Of a stretch of DNA of 64,000 nucleotides, positions 9,886 through 18,983 are shown piece after piece. The translations under genes were made by a program, and so were the position numbers. The stretch's first letter is position 1. Each line of letters starts with the position of its first letter. This DNA is from Shewanella sp. HN-41 (GTDB lineage Bacteria; Pseudomonadota; Gammaproteobacteria; Enterobacterales; Shewanellaceae). A model generated the notes under the pieces. It ran no database searches and was not told where the DNA came from. It saw only the letters and a program-made list of their open reading frames with translations. Location: positions 122,189 through 186,188 of the forward strand of contig NZ_AFOZ01000043.1 in NCBI RefSeq assembly GCF_000217915.1, written 5' to 3'.

Positions 9886-10977
9886 TTAAGGTGCGATGCG
9901 CTCGACTCGCTTCACCCAGCCTTCGGGGCCGTTGATATGACCCTTCTGGATTTCGGTATAGAGTTTGTAAATGCGCTGAATATGCTCACCCACTTCGCCA
10001 TTACCCACAGTCACAACGCGACCATCTTCAAAAATATAAGAGCCCACGGCAGATACCACGGCCGCAGTCCCAAAGCCCCCCGCTTCGATAATTTCGCCGG
10101 ATTCGATATCGGCAATAAACTTATCCAGCATCACGGTTTCTTGGCGAATTTCGCAGCCGAGCAACTCACCTAACTCCATAATGGATTGCGAGGTAATGGA
10201 TTTTAAGATGGTATCGGTGAACGTTGGGATAATCACGGTGCCGTCTTTCAGAATATGGAAGTGGTTCATCGCGCCCGCTTCTTCAATCTGCTGATTAGTC
10301 GAGTCGAGATATAACACTTGGGATGCACCAAACTGCGCAGCTGCTTTACCCGCACGCAATGAGGCAGCATAGTTACCCGCCGCCTTAGATGCCCCAGTAC
10401 CACCCGATACTGCGCGGTGATAGGTCTTACTGATCAACAAACGTATGCCTTTGTTCACACCAGCGGCATAGTAAGCACCGCTAGGGCTCAATACTACGCA
10501 GAAGGTATACCGTGAACTTGGGCTGACTGAAAGTCGATCTTCGGTCGCAAAAATAAAGGGACGAATATATAAACACGCACCTTCTTGCATCGGAAACCAG
10601 AGACGATCCACATCGATCAAGGCATTGATCGCATCGATTTGCATCTGCTCATCGATATTCGGAATACAGACAATATCGGCGGAGCGATTCATCCGCTCGG
10701 CGTTTTTATTGATGCGGAAAGTATAAATCTCGCCATCTTCATGCATAAAGGCCTTCGCACCTTCGAAGATTGACTGACCATAGTGTAATGCCATTGCTCC
10801 CGGAGCCATTTCAAATGGGCCATAGGGCACAATTCGCGGATCACGCCATTCACCATCACGGTAATCCATTAAAAACATATGATCGGTTCTGAGGCTACCA
10901 AAGCCCACATTCCCCTCGGGCTTGAATTGCTCAGTACGGCGCTCGGACGCAGGTTTTAAATTGTATTTTATTTCCAT
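9886..10977 (-). CDS. ilvE: Branched-chain amino acid aminotransferase
   Basis: This is a class IV PLP-dependent aminotransferase of 363 residues. It transfers amino groups between glutamate and the 2-oxo acids of leucine, isoleucine and valine in the cytoplasm. The PLP lysine is Lys198 in SGGTGASKAAGNYA. QIEEAGAMNHF (around residue 230) is typical of the long (about 360-residue) BCAT subgroup. An AAGGTGG ribosome site precedes the ATG at 10977. It is transcribed alone, convergent with the upstream signalling gene and divergent from rof. Confidence 0.95.
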   Translation of the reverse strand: MEIKYNLKPASERRTEQFKPEGNVGFGSLRTDHMFLMDYRDGEWRDPRIVPYGPFEMAPGAMALHYGQSIFEGAKAFMHEDGEIYTFRINKNAERMNRSADIVCIPNIDEQMQIDAINALIDVDRLWFPMQEGACLYIRPFIFATEDRLSVSPSSRYTFCVVLSPSGAYYAAGVNKGIRLLISKTYHRAVSGGTGASKAAGNYAASLRAGKAAAQFGASQVLYLDSTNQQIEEAGAMNHFHILKDGTVIIPTFTDTILKSITSQSIMELGELLGCEIRQETVMLDKFIADIESGEIIEAGGFGTAAVVSAVGSYIFEDGRVVTVGNGEVGEHIQRIYKLYTEIQKGHINGPEGWVKRVERIAP

Positions 10978-11194
10978 CGCATACCACCTTGATTACTGAA
11001 CAAGCAGACTAGGGAGCGACAGGAATAAAGTCAAGGGGGTATTCCTATCTAAAGGTCTAAGCAAATAAAAAACTCACTAACATGCCTAGCTTTGCCTGCC
11101 ACACGGCCTTAGATAGAAGATAAAACAATCCGCAATAATGCCAACGACAAGTATTTTTGCCACAATAGGGTCGAACTCCCGATGAGATAAATCT

Positions 11195-11464
11195 ATGTCT
11201 GATTATAAGATAATCCCCTGCGAACACTACGATTACCTCGAACTTGCCTGCCTGCGCGGTTATCAGCTCAAGCTTGAGTTGATTGATGGCACGCAGTGCC
11301 AAGGCCAAGCCATCACCACGCAGACAAGAGCCGACAAAACCGAGTGGCTTATTATCCAACAGCAAGCTAAACAATCCCTTAGGCTCGACCATATCGTGGC
11401 CATCACGCCTATCGATGCGAATGCTGAGTTTGGCAGGGTGTTGATTACCACTAAACAACCTTAG
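11195..11464 (+). CDS. rof: Rho-binding antiterminator Rof (YaeO family)
   Basis: This is an 89-residue Sm-like small protein of the Rof/YaeO family, which binds Rho and blocks its RNA loading. The N-terminal IPCEHYDYLELACLRGY is the family hallmark, followed by a compact beta barrel ending in VAITPID. Length matches the family (about 85). It is followed after 12 bp by the small unknown gene at 11477, probably in the same transcript. Confidence 0.85.
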   Translation: MSDYKIIPCEHYDYLELACLRGYQLKLELIDGTQCQGQAITTQTRADKTEWLIIQQQAKQSLRLDHIVAITPIDANAEFGRVLITTKQP

Positions 11465-11476
11465 CAAGGAGATGAC

Positions 11477-11818
11477 GTGGCAAGGATGATATTATCGGTT
11501 GAAATAGGTCACTGGACTGGTGGGCATAACGGCCAATATCCCCATCTCATTGAGTTTACTATGGCGCATCTAAATAGGCCCTTTCATGTCAGCGAAGGTT
11601 GGGGGCATGGTTTAGGTGGCGCGGCTTACTCACTCGCACAATTTGTCGAAACGCCTTATTACCTCAAACTCAAAACCGAGGCTCCTTGGGCGTTTACCAT
11701 TATCGAACAGGGTTTAGCGCAACAGAATATTGATGCGATAGCCGCGGCACTTTCAATGCAATATGTGGATCATCCACCCCTTGTCCCTACACACTTAATG
11801 GAATACTTATTACGTTGA
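11477..11818 (+). CDS. Conserved-looking hypothetical protein, 113 aa
   Basis: I do not recognise the family. The start is GTG at 11477 with AAGGAG five bases upstream; an in-frame ATG three codons later is an alternative. The soluble, Gly/His-rich N-terminal part contains WTGGHNGQYPH and SEGWGHGLGGAAYSLAQF, which look like a folded domain and not spurious translation. The C-terminal half is helical. It is 12 bp downstream of rof and probably co-transcribed, but no function can be inferred from that. Confidence 0.7.
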   Translation: MARMILSVEIGHWTGGHNGQYPHLIEFTMAHLNRPFHVSEGWGHGLGGAAYSLAQFVETPYYLKLKTEAPWAFTIIEQGLAQQNIDAIAAALSMQYVDHPPLVPTHLMEYLLR

Positions 11819-11894
11819 AGCTGAAGGATTTCGTAGAAAGAGAGTGGAATTGTTGAACAAGGCTGGCTATAAAGGCTGTATTACAAGTAAAGAT

Positions 11895-11926
11895 TCACCG
11901 AGCAGAGACGCTCGGTGACGGGTTTT
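11895..11926 (+). terminator. Hairpin between convergent genes, weak terminator
   Basis: A 9-bp perfect stem (TCACCGAGC with GCTCGGTGA) has a six-base loop and is followed four bases later by TTTT. It lies between the rightward rof-linked gene and the leftward RidA gene. The displaced and short T run makes termination moderate. Confidence 0.55.
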
Positions 11927-11978
11927 AAATAAGAATCTAAACAGGTTTCTAAACTGGGCTAAAAAGCGACTTTAGTGC

Positions 11979-12332
11979 TTAAACCGCGACCGCCGCAACA
12001 ATAGAAACTTCGACCAAATATTCCGGCTCGGCAATGGCGGCCTGTACACAGGCCCGGGCGGGAGCATAGCCCTTAGGCACCCAAGCATCCCATACAGCAT
12101 TCATAGCACCGTAATCATCCATGTCTTTCAGATAGATAGTCGCTGACAATAAATGCTCACGAGAGCTCCCCGCCTGTGTGAGCAAGCTGTCGACCTCCTC
12201 TAGCATGGTCGTGGTTTGCTCGGTAATATTTTGATATTTGTCCTTTGCCACTTGGCCACATAAATATACAGTTCCTTGGTGGATCACTATGCTACTCATA
12301 CGGGTGCCAACATCTAAACGGGTAATGCTCAT
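11979..12332 (-). CDS. RidA/YjgF family protein
   Basis: This is a small trimeric-type RidA-family protein. Archetypal RidA hydrolyses reactive enamine/imine intermediates of PLP enzymes. The 117-residue form keeps the substrate-binding Arg in the PARACVQA strand and the Glu in [10 protein letters not shown] near the C-terminus. It belongs to the subgroup with VYLCGQV and [12 protein letters not shown] chose the second ATG (12332), nine bases after AAGAG, over the ATG at 12341, which abuts that site. It follows the NhaC-like gene by about 80 bp on the same strand. Subfamily-specific substrates are unknown. Confidence 0.88.
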   Translation of the reverse strand: MSITRLDVGTRMSSIVIHQGTVYLCGQVAKDKYQNITEQTTTMLEEVDSLLTQAGSSREHLLSATIYLKDMDDYGAMNAVWDAWVPKGYAPARACVQAAIAEPEYLVEVSIVAAVAV

Positions 12333-12412
12333 CTTGATCATCTCTTAAATCAGTACACGTGAATAAAGGGTTCAGTTCAAACCGAATGAATCATTTTAGC
12401 GATAAACACACT

Positions 12413-13936
12413 TTATGTCTGCGACGCAAGTTTTGGCCAAGGGGCGTAAAAACGTGACAGCAGAAATAATAGCCCAAGACTCATCCCCATCACGGCCAAC
12501 CAGACTAAAGGTAACGCCACACCTAAGTTGACCAATTGAAATCCAATCAGGGCTGAACACGCCGCCATCAGGGCAAAAGGTAATTGAGTCACGACATGGT
12601 CATGGGGTAAACAGCCTGAGCTGGTTGCGCTTAGTACACTGGTATCCGAAATGGGTGAGCAATGGTCACCAAATACCGAGCCCGCCATCACTGCTCCTAA
12701 TACGGGAAGCAACAGACCGACATCCATAGTGTAGGCAATCTCGCCGCCAATCGGGATCATAATCGCAAAGGTCCCCCAACTCGAGCCAGTGGCAAACGCC
12801 ATGAGAGCACAGAGCAAAAACATTCCCGCCACCAGCAATTGCGCCGACAGATACAATTTGGCCCATGAGGCCAGTAAAGTTGCCACCCCTAAGTCTTGGA
12901 TCACTGCACCTATCATCCAAGTGCAGAGTAAGATGGCGATCGCAAAGGTGATCATACAAACGCCATGACTAAGATCCCCGACTAGCTCACCCATTCGTCG
13001 CCCGGAAAAACTAAGCATGGCTAAGGTAACCAGTGTCGCCAGCAGGCAAGCGTTGCGCATAGATGCACCAATATCGGCCTTAGCTAGCCACTCTGCCAAA
13101 TCCCACGAAGCCACCTGTTGTGCCCCTGACCATAGAGTTAGCCCCACCGAAGCTCCCAGCAGAGTTAACATAGGCAAAGCCAATAGCCAAGGATTGCCCC
13201 TTACCACTGCATCCTCCTCCGTAGAAATCGTTACCGCACGCCCCTTTTTCTGGGGCTGATTATTGCCCACATTCAAGGGGCGAAATCCCAGCCCAAACCA
13301 AGCGACCAGTACGGATAATCCTAAGGTGGATATTGCGTAGAAGTTAAGTAAAGCGATCTCAATAAAGGCCTGCAGCGGTGAGATGGGTAGAAAGCTTATA
13401 CCCGCGAGTAAGGCCATCACATAGGGGCCCCAACTCGAAAAAGGTAACAAAGCACAGAGGGGTGAAGCGTTCGAATCGACCAGATAGGCAAGCTGCTCAT
13501 TGCGAATGCCATAACGCTGACTCAAGGGCTGGCAAACATGGCCAACGGCCAAGCAGCTAAAAATGCCATCGATAAAGACCAACCAACCGAGAAAAACGAT
13601 CCCAAGACGCGCCTGACGATCGGTGCGAACTCGGCGATATAACCAATCGCCAAACTGTCCAACAGCCCCGCCCCGAGCCAATAGCTGCGTCATGCTGCCA
13701 AGCAATAACATGGCGAGCAGAACATTAAGATGCCACCACTGCCAAGCGCCTTGGCTATAAAACTGTCTAATCCCAATCTCGGCTAAGTAGCCACCGGTTT
13801 GCATAATATCGAAATGGGCAATAATCAAGGCGCCTGAGATAATGCCAACTCCGAGGGCAATCAGGGTTCGACGTAACCACAGAGCCAAAATGAGGGTGAG
13901 CAGCAGGGGAAGCATGGCGAGCAGGCTAGGCAACAT
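12413..13936 (-). CDS. NhaC-type Na+/H+ antiporter family membrane protein
   Basis: This is a 507-residue integral membrane protein with about 11-12 hydrophobic helices, matching the NhaC antiporter superfamily. Conserved stretches include GDHCSPISDTSVLSATSSGC and FATGSSWGTFAIMIPI, where polar residues inside helices form the ion path in NhaC proteins. Substrate could be Na+ or, as in some relatives, an amino acid or carboxylate. It is transcribed leftward, perhaps with the downstream RidA-like gene. A 7-bp inverted repeat lies about 50 bp upstream of its start. Confidence 0.85.
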   Translation of the reverse strand: MLPSLLAMLPLLLTLILALWLRRTLIALGVGIISGALIIAHFDIMQTGGYLAEIGIRQFYSQGAWQWWHLNVLLAMLLLGSMTQLLARGGAVGQFGDWLYRRVRTDRQARLGIVFLGWLVFIDGIFSCLAVGHVCQPLSQRYGIRNEQLAYLVDSNASPLCALLPFSSWGPYVMALLAGISFLPISPLQAFIEIALLNFYAISTLGLSVLVAWFGLGFRPLNVGNNQPQKKGRAVTISTEEDAVVRGNPWLLALPMLTLLGASVGLTLWSGAQQVASWDLAEWLAKADIGASMRNACLLATLVTLAMLSFSGRRMGELVGDLSHGVCMITFAIAILLCTWMIGAVIQDLGVATLLASWAKLYLSAQLLVAGMFLLCALMAFATGSSWGTFAIMIPIGGEIAYTMDVGLLLPVLGAVMAGSVFGDHCSPISDTSVLSATSSGCLPHDHVVTQLPFALMAACSALIGFQLVNLGVALPLVWLAVMGMSLGLLFLLSRFYAPWPKLASQT

Positions 13937-13986
13937 AAGCCATTCCGATAATAAATAAAACCAAGAATACTAACGAGTTAATAACA

Positions 13987-14006
13987 AATGCAAAAAAACT
14001 TGCATT
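13987..14006. promoter_or_regulatory. Inverted repeat upstream of the NhaC-like gene
   Basis: AATGCAA, a six-base A-rich spacer and TTGCATT form a perfect 7-bp dyad 50 bp upstream of the antiporter start. The position suits a regulator-binding site in the region shared with zapB (start 14116). No factor can be named. Confidence 0.4.
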
Positions 14007-14115
14007 AGAACTCAGTTATCGGACGTTTTTTCGCCAAACGGTAAGAATCACTATTCCTTATGCTCTTGGCACTGCTAGAATCACAGTCCCATCCAGAAAC
14101 CATAGGACTCTCCAG

Positions 14116-14337
14116 ATGAGCCTTGAATTACTGTCCAAACTGGAAACCAAAATCCAGGCTGCACTCGAAACCATCGAGCTTCTAAAAATGGAGCTTGAAG
14201 AAGAGAAGCAAAAAGCTTCAACCTTGAGTGAGCATAATCAACAACTGAACGAGCAAAACCAACAACTGCAACAAGAACTCACGTCTTGGAACGAAAAAGT
14301 CACAGGACTTGTTGGCCTGCTCAACAGCGAAATCTAA
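14116..14337 (+). CDS. zapB: Cell division protein ZapB
   Basis: This is a 73-residue, almost entirely coiled-coil protein beginning [20 protein letters not shown], the ZapB pattern. ZapB is an FtsZ-ring accessory protein in the cytoplasm that links the Z ring to the MatP-organised terminus. Heptads run through KMELEEEKQ and [10 protein letters not shown]. The last codon and stop overlap the stop of the convergent ytfK-like gene by four bases. Confidence 0.9.
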   Translation: MSLELLSKLETKIQAALETIELLKMELEEEKQKASTLSEHNQQLNEQNQQLQQELTSWNEKVTGLVGLLNSEI

Positions 14338-14546
14338 GCTGTTTTGGTTTGATGGTTCTGCGCTTCAATTAATTCGTTCAGTTCTAAAACAGCCTGCTTC
14401 ACTTTTGGCAGGCTTTTTCTTGGTAATAAGAAACGTCCTTTCTCAAATTCTAATCGTCCTAAGTCTTTAACCCATATCACGCCAGTCAGGAAAATACGCG
14501 CATGCTTAACAATAAGCTTTGGTGCGTAGACAGGGAAAACTCTCAT
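14334..14546 (-). CDS. YtfK/DUF1107 family protein
   Basis: The 70-residue protein matches E. coli YtfK (DUF1107) in length and pattern: basic N-terminal helix, then [18 protein letters not shown], which corresponds to the YIKDVGAFEFDKGKILIP region of YtfK. YtfK binds SpoT and tips it toward (p)ppGpp synthesis during phosphate or fatty-acid starvation. That role is inferred here by homology. Its 3' end overlaps zapB tail to tail by four bases, and a zapB terminator lies antisense within its coding region. Confidence 0.8.
   Translation of the reverse strand: MRVFPVYAPKLIVKHARIFLTGVIWVKDLGRLEFEKGRFLLPRKSLPKVKQAVLELNELIEAQNHQTKTA
14391..14420 (+). terminator. zapB terminator lying antisense inside ytfK
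   Basis: AGCCTGC, a ten-base loop and GCAGGCT are followed by TTTTCTT on the plus strand, 53 bp after the zapB stop. It is fully inside the ytfK-like coding sequence, so zapB mRNA would carry antisense to the ytfK 3' end. Confidence 0.65.
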
Positions 14547-14663
14547 ATGACCCCCTACATGTATTCTTGTTGTTTTTAATTACAGTTGTTTGACAGAAGG
14601 TTTATCCATTGAGTTTCATTTCTCACACTCTTTTTTTCGATCTTTCATAGCAAAACTCATTAA

Positions 14664-14891
14664 TTGCATGATTTAATTAGTTTATATGTCTATCTATTTC
14701 ACCCATCTCAAAACGTCATAATATTGACGCTTGCCATTTTTTTGACGCTCCATTATATTAACTGCGTTACTCAGGGTAAAAATGAGCCCTATGGCTCAGG
14801 TCCGTACTTTCGTTATCGGGGGTACGGTTTTTTTTTACCCATTTTGGGTTCGGCTTTATTCAACAAGTTCAAGCAATTAACATCCAACTGA
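14664..14891 (+). CDS. Possible small membrane protein (low confidence)
   Basis: This 75-residue reading frame starts at TTG with no clear ribosome site. It has one hydrophobic segment (NVIILTLAIFLTLHYI) and an aromatic/glycine-rich stretch (GSGPYFRYRGYGFFLPILG), then a basic tail. The composition looks more like a real small membrane protein than chance, but the start is poorly supported and I recognise no family. It would be convergent with dsbA. Confidence 0.3.
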   Translation: MHDLISLYVYLFHPSQNVIILTLAIFLTLHYINCVTQGKNEPYGSGPYFRYRGYGFFLPILGSALFNKFKQLTSN

Positions 14892-14925
14892 GTGGCAGTT
14901 CATTTGCAGTTCCCTTTGCCGCAAT

Positions 14926-14950
14926 AAAAAAGGAGCCCACAGGCTCCTTT
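14926..14950 (-). terminator. Rho-independent terminator of dsbA
   Basis: A 9-bp stem (AAAGGAGCC with GGCTCCTTT) with a four-base loop is followed on the minus strand by a T6 run. It lies 66 bp after the dsbA stop. Confidence 0.88.
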
Positions 14951-15015
14951 GATAACATCGTACGATCGGCCTTATCACTCACCCATATGGCAGCAAGATG
15001 ATAATCAGAAAGGAA

Positions 15016-15624
15016 TCACTTTTTCGCTAAGTAGTAGGCGATATCCAGCAGCTCGTCGTAGGACTTAATCGCTCCTGTTTCAACGCGATACTTACCATTA
15101 ACCACTAGGGCTGGCACTCCTGTCAGCTTGGCATTTTCCGTATCACGTTTCATTTTTGCCATTTGCGCTTTCACCATAAAAGACTCGGCAGCGGCATCAA
15201 AGGCTTTACCATCGACACCATTAGCCACAAAGAGTGCACGGATATCGGCAAGGCTCGTGAAGTGTTGCTTCTTCTCATGGATTGCTGCAAACAACGCCGC
15301 ATCCATTTTCTCATCGACATTTAACTGATGCGCCACGGCAAAGGCACGTGACATTTCGGCCCCCATTTCTTTACCAATAAAATCGACATGTGCCTGATTG
15401 AAAGCAACGCCATCCGGCTTCTCGGCTAAGATTTTTGGTACTACCGTTTTGGAAAAATTGTAGCAATGTGGACAATAGAAAGAGAAAAACTCAGTGATCT
15501 CTGGCTTGGCAGTCGCTGGGCCATCGTTAATCACTGTGTAATGTACACCTTCTTGGTATTCCACAGCCGATGCAGCCAGTGGCGCCAATAATAGCGCTGC
15601 GGCCATGAGCAATACTTTTTTCAT
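15016..15624 (-). CDS. dsbA: Periplasmic thiol:disulfide oxidase DsbA
   Basis: DsbA introduces disulfides into proteins entering the periplasm and is recycled by DsbB. The 202-residue precursor has a signal peptide cleaved after ASA (residue 20). The CPHC active site is at residues 51-54, and the cis-proline loop is TGVPALVVNG near the C-terminus. The ATG at 15624 has AAGGAA nearby. It is the last gene of a leftward set after srkA, the same srkA-dsbA order as in enterobacteria. Confidence 0.96.
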   Translation of the reverse strand: MKKVLLMAAALLLAPLAASAVEYQEGVHYTVINDGPATAKPEITEFFSFYCPHCYNFSKTVVPKILAEKPDGVAFNQAHVDFIGKEMGAEMSRAFAVAHQLNVDEKMDAALFAAIHEKKQHFTSLADIRALFVANGVDGKAFDAAAESFMVKAQMAKMKRDTENAKLTGVPALVVNGKYRVETGAIKSYDELLDIAYYLAKK

Positions 15625-15730
15625 GAAAATTCCTTAAATCAATTGTATAAATGAGCTGGAGCCTAACATATTCTATTTTTCGAGTGTAACTCAAGCCTAA
15701 GAGTTCAATCTAATGTCACAAGATGCATCT

Positions 15731-16771
15731 TTAATAGGGTATTAGGCTCAATGGTGGCTCATCGAGGGCAAATAATTGTTCCTTAAAAGCCAAGATCTGT
15801 TGCTCCCAATACTTTTCATCCCCAAACCAAGGGAAGTTCATCGGGAAAGCAGGATCCTGCCAACGTCTGCCAATCCAAGCGTTATAGTGCACCATACGCA
15901 GCGCGCGCAGCGGTTCAATCAAGGCCAATTGCCTAGTATCAAACTCACAAAACTCTTCATAGGCCTCGAGTAAAATCTCAAGCTGCATAAGTTGTTGCGC
16001 TCGGTCACCCGTGAGCATCATCCACAGATCCTGGATCGCAGGCCCCATACGAGCATCGTCCAAATCCACAAAACCAGGGCCATCGGGCGTCCATAAGATA
16101 TTGCCAGGGTGCAGATCCCCATGGAGTCGAATAGCAGTAAAACCTTGACGGGCCCAAATGGCATTCGCCTTAGCTAACACTTGTTCTACCACAGTAAAAA
16201 ATGCCACCCGCAGATTGGTCGGTACAAGCTCTGATTGCTTTAACCACGCGAGCGGCTCAGCGCCCAATATTTGTGGATTAAGTGGTTCACGCTCACTGAA
16301 CGCTTCCTGCCCCGCGTACTGATGCATACGACCGATGAAACGGCCAACTAATTCCAATTGCTCCAAATTATCGACTTCAAAGGCTCGCCCTCCGAGGGAG
16401 GGAAACAAAGTAAATCGAAAACCTTGGTAGTAGTGCAAGGTTTTACCTTCTAGAACAACGGGCACAGCCATGGGAATATCTTCCGCGGCTAAGGCTAGCG
16501 CATAGTCGTGCTCTTCTTGAATTTGAGCGTCACTCCAGCGATTTGGGCGATAAAATTTCACCACAAAGCGCAACCCTTCGTCGCTGCGAAATTGATAGAC
16601 GCGGTTCTCGTAACTGTTGAGTGCCAGTAGCCCAGTCTCAGGATAAATGCCAAGACTCTCTATGGCATCTAAGATCAAATCCGGTGTGAGGGCTTGAAAA
16701 TGAAACTCTGCCCCCTTATCGCTTTGACCCCCAGATAATGAGTTGTTTTGGTTAACCAGATTTTGACTCAT
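15731..16771 (-). CDS. srkA: Stress response serine/threonine kinase SrkA (YihE)
   Basis: This is a 346-residue aminoglycoside-phosphotransferase-fold kinase of the YihE/SrkA family, reported to protect stressed cells from programmed death. The catalytic loop HGDLHPGN is at residues 217-224, and the metal-binding DLDDA is at 236-240. FVVKFYRPNRW (about 69-79) carries the ATP lysine. It sits 106 bp upstream of dsbA, the conserved partner order. The DUF3630 gene ends only ten bases before its ATG, so the group is probably one transcript. Confidence 0.94.
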   Translation of the reverse strand: MSQNLVNQNNSLSGGQSDKGAEFHFQALTPDLILDAIESLGIYPETGLLALNSYENRVYQFRSDEGLRFVVKFYRPNRWSDAQIQEEHDYALALAAEDIPMAVPVVLEGKTLHYYQGFRFTLFPSLGGRAFEVDNLEQLELVGRFIGRMHQYAGQEAFSEREPLNPQILGAEPLAWLKQSELVPTNLRVAFFTVVEQVLAKANAIWARQGFTAIRLHGDLHPGNILWTPDGPGFVDLDDARMGPAIQDLWMMLTGDRAQQLMQLEILLEAYEEFCEFDTRQLALIEPLRALRMVHYNAWIGRRWQDPAFPMNFPWFGDEKYWEQQILAFKEQLFALDEPPLSLIPY

Positions 16772-16781
16772 ATTGATTCAC

Positions 16782-17075
16782 TTATAGGTAAGGTTTCAGC
16801 AAAGTAGCTAGGTATTCCAACACCTCGAAATCGGCCTCTCGTTCGGTCGAGAGCCAGCAAATGTTGCCGTAAAATTCATAATTGAGCCATAACTGACTCC
16901 CTTCAAACTCCAATAACCATTGATGCCTGTCGGCACCCCATTGGCGCTCGCGCACATGACAATCTAATGCGGCTACCAGTGGTTCGGCAAAATCGGTGAA
17001 GCGATCGAAATCAATTTCGGCATTAATGGCTAGGCTTAATGCGGCTTTATCTAAATGAATGGCTTGTAATTTCAT
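16782..17075 (-). CDS. DUF3630 family protein
   Basis: This 97-residue soluble protein resembles the uncharacterised DUF3630 family of Shewanella and relatives: an acidic, aromatic-rich core with HQWLLEFEGSQLWLNYEFYGNICWLS. No catalytic motif is visible. It lies between selO (13 bp upstream) and srkA (10 bp downstream) on the same strand. Confidence 0.75.
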   Translation of the reverse strand: MKLQAIHLDKAALSLAINAEIDFDRFTDFAEPLVAALDCHVRERQWGADRHQWLLEFEGSQLWLNYEFYGNICWLSTEREADFEVLEYLATLLKPYL

Positions 17076-17088
17076 GCTGACTATTCGC

Positions 17089-18543
17089 TCAACTGCTGCA
17101 TGACATGATTAAACCTTGGCCCCAGTCCGGTGGACGCTTAGCCAAGTCTTCATGTTCGATTTGTTCGGCAAAGGGTTGGCTCAGGACCGTTTGCAGTCTA
17201 TGCAACGGTGCCAAATTCCCCTCTTCTACCGCGATAATGGCTTCTTGGGCCAAGTAATTACGCAAAATATACTTGGGGTTTACGCTATTACGCTCGGCTT
17301 GCCAAGCGGTAATATCTGCAACAGCACCCAATCGCTGTTGATAAGCCTGATACCAGGCATCAAATTCACTGGTATCGATAAAATCATCCCGTAGTGAACT
17401 CCATTGGCTGGTTGGATCTATGTTGCCGAATCGGCGCCATGTTTGGGTGTAGTCGAGCTGATTTTTCTCCATTAACACAGTGAATCGGCCAATAAGCTCC
17501 AGATCCTGCTTATCCTGCTCCGTCGCCTGTGTTGCTAAGGTTGGCAGACCTAATTTTGCCCGCATCAAACGCAAATAAGGTTGTACTAAGGCATCTTGGT
17601 ATTGATTGAGTGCGGCGATCAGATCATCGGATGGGATCACGGGCGTGAGCGCCTGCGCTAAGCGTTGCAGGTTCCATAGGCCAATTCCGGGCTGCTGCCC
17701 AAAGGCATAGCGGCCTTCGGGATCCGAGTGGTTACAAATAAAATCCTCTTGAAAGGTATCGAGAAACGCGAAGGGGCCAAAATCGAAACTCTCGCCTAAA
17801 ATCGACATGTTGTCCGTGTTCATCACGCCATGGGCAAAACCTATTGCCTGCCAATGGGCAATCATTCTTGCAGTATCTTGCACCACCTGTAAAAACCACG
17901 CTTTATAGCCTGATGGATCGCAACTCAAGTGCGGATAATGCTGAGTAATAGTGAAGTTGAGTAGTTGGGTCAGCTTATCGGCACGGCCACGTTCGCTGTG
18001 GCAAAAAAATTCAAAGTGACCAAAGCGAATATGGCTACGGGCTAAGCGCACCGTGATGGCAGCGGTTTCTTGACTCTCACGCCACACGGGTAGGTCAGAG
18101 CCAATCACCGCCAAGGCTCTGGCCGTTGGCACATGTAAATAGTGTAAGGCTTCTGAGACTAGAAACTCCCGCACCGCTGAGCGCATCACGGCACGGCCAT
18201 CGCCATGACGCGAGTATGGCGTAGGACCTCCGCCCTTTAAAGCCACATCCCATGCGCCATTGGGTCCTATCGCCTCGCCGAGAATAATCGACCGTCCATC
18301 CCCTAAACGCGGTGTATAACCACCAAATTGATGGCCGCTATACACTTGGGCGTAGTAAGTTGCACCATCAAGGGCCGCATTGCCAGAGAGCCCCAGCAAT
18401 AACTCGTCGCTGGGTTGAGTTAAGCCAATTAATTGTGCGGCATCGTCACTCCAGGCAAGCCAATGGGGATGACTGATCCCCTGGGGATAGACTTGGGAAT
18501 AGAACTCAGGCAGTTGGTTAAAAAAATCCTGTTTGAACTTCAT
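17089..18543 (-). CDS. selO: Protein adenylyltransferase SelO (YdiU)
   Basis: SelO is a pseudokinase-fold enzyme that transfers AMP to protein Ser/Thr/Tyr residues and is linked to redox control. The 484-residue protein has [21 protein letters not shown] (first 20 residues of this span shared by all SelO proteins) near residue 64, the nucleotide-handling [18 protein letters not shown] region near 120, and [12 protein letters not shown] around 240. It ends in SCSS, the position of the selenocysteine in eukaryotic homologues, here cysteine. The start ATG follows GGATAGAG. The lipoprotein gene ends ten bases upstream. Confidence 0.95.
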   Translation of the reverse strand: MKFKQDFFNQLPEFYSQVYPQGISHPHWLAWSDDAAQLIGLTQPSDELLLGLSGNAALDGATYYAQVYSGHQFGGYTPRLGDGRSIILGEAIGPNGAWDVALKGGGPTPYSRHGDGRAVMRSAVREFLVSEALHYLHVPTARALAVIGSDLPVWRESQETAAITVRLARSHIRFGHFEFFCHSERGRADKLTQLLNFTITQHYPHLSCDPSGYKAWFLQVVQDTARMIAHWQAIGFAHGVMNTDNMSILGESFDFGPFAFLDTFQEDFICNHSDPEGRYAFGQQPGIGLWNLQRLAQALTPVIPSDDLIAALNQYQDALVQPYLRLMRAKLGLPTLATQATEQDKQDLELIGRFTVLMEKNQLDYTQTWRRFGNIDPTSQWSSLRDDFIDTSEFDAWYQAYQQRLGAVADITAWQAERNSVNPKYILRNYLAQEAIIAVEEGNLAPLHRLQTVLSQPFAEQIEHEDLAKRPPDWGQGLIMSCSS

Positions 18544-18553
18544 CTCTATCCGC

Positions 18554-18859
18554 CTATTGGCTCAAGCGTTTACATACCAACACCGACTTATCATCGAGCC
18601 CACAGAGGTGCCCACATTGATAAGCACCCGCACCCATATAATCCCCCTGCCTTAAACGCTGCATACCAAGAGCTTTACTCTGGCATTGCTCCAAAGTGTC
18701 GTAATAGCCATGAATATCTTCAGCTTGCAGTGGAACCGCAGGGAGGGCGCTCACATCGGGATAGTAGAATAAGGTCCATTCTGGCGTTTTAGTACAAGCG
18801 CTCAAAAACAATAACCCCAGCATAAAGAACAGCCTCGGTATGGCAAAACTTAGTTTCAT
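18554..18859 (-). CDS. Small hypothetical lipoprotein
   Basis: The 101-residue precursor has a hydrophobic signal followed by the lipobox LSAC, giving a lipidated Cys22. The mature part has five more cysteines (in [16 protein letters not shown] and VLVCKRL), suggesting disulfides, which fits a periplasmic location. No family recognised. It heads the selO-DUF3630-srkA-dsbA series. Confidence 0.75.
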   Translation of the reverse strand: MKLSFAIPRLFFMLGLLFLSACTKTPEWTLFYYPDVSALPAVPLQAEDIHGYYDTLEQCQSKALGMQRLRQGDYMGAGAYQCGHLCGLDDKSVLVCKRLSQ

Positions 18860-18872
18860 CGTGTTAACCCAT

Positions 18873-18900
18873 AAAAAAAGCGAACCTTAGTTCGCCTTTT
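18873..18900 (-). terminator. Terminator of the anchored helical-repeat gene
   Basis: GCGAAC and GTTCGC with a TAAG-type loop are followed on the minus strand by T7. It separates the gene at 18984-19820 from the lipoprotein-selO set, whose first ATG is at 18859. Confidence 0.85.
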
Positions 18901-18983
18901 GCGCATTCAGTTAGCTTGGATTCTACACTGCCTAAGCGAGGGAAATAACCGCTTTTCGTCTAAGGATTTATCCCTGTAATCAA

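Noticed and set aside
9880..10173. Open frames opposite ilvE
   Set aside because: They are antisense to a well-supported gene, lack ribosome sites and have no recognisable domain.
17089..17100. Selenocysteine in SelO
   Set aside because: The conserved C-terminal position is a normal TGC/TGT cysteine codon (SCSS), not TGA.
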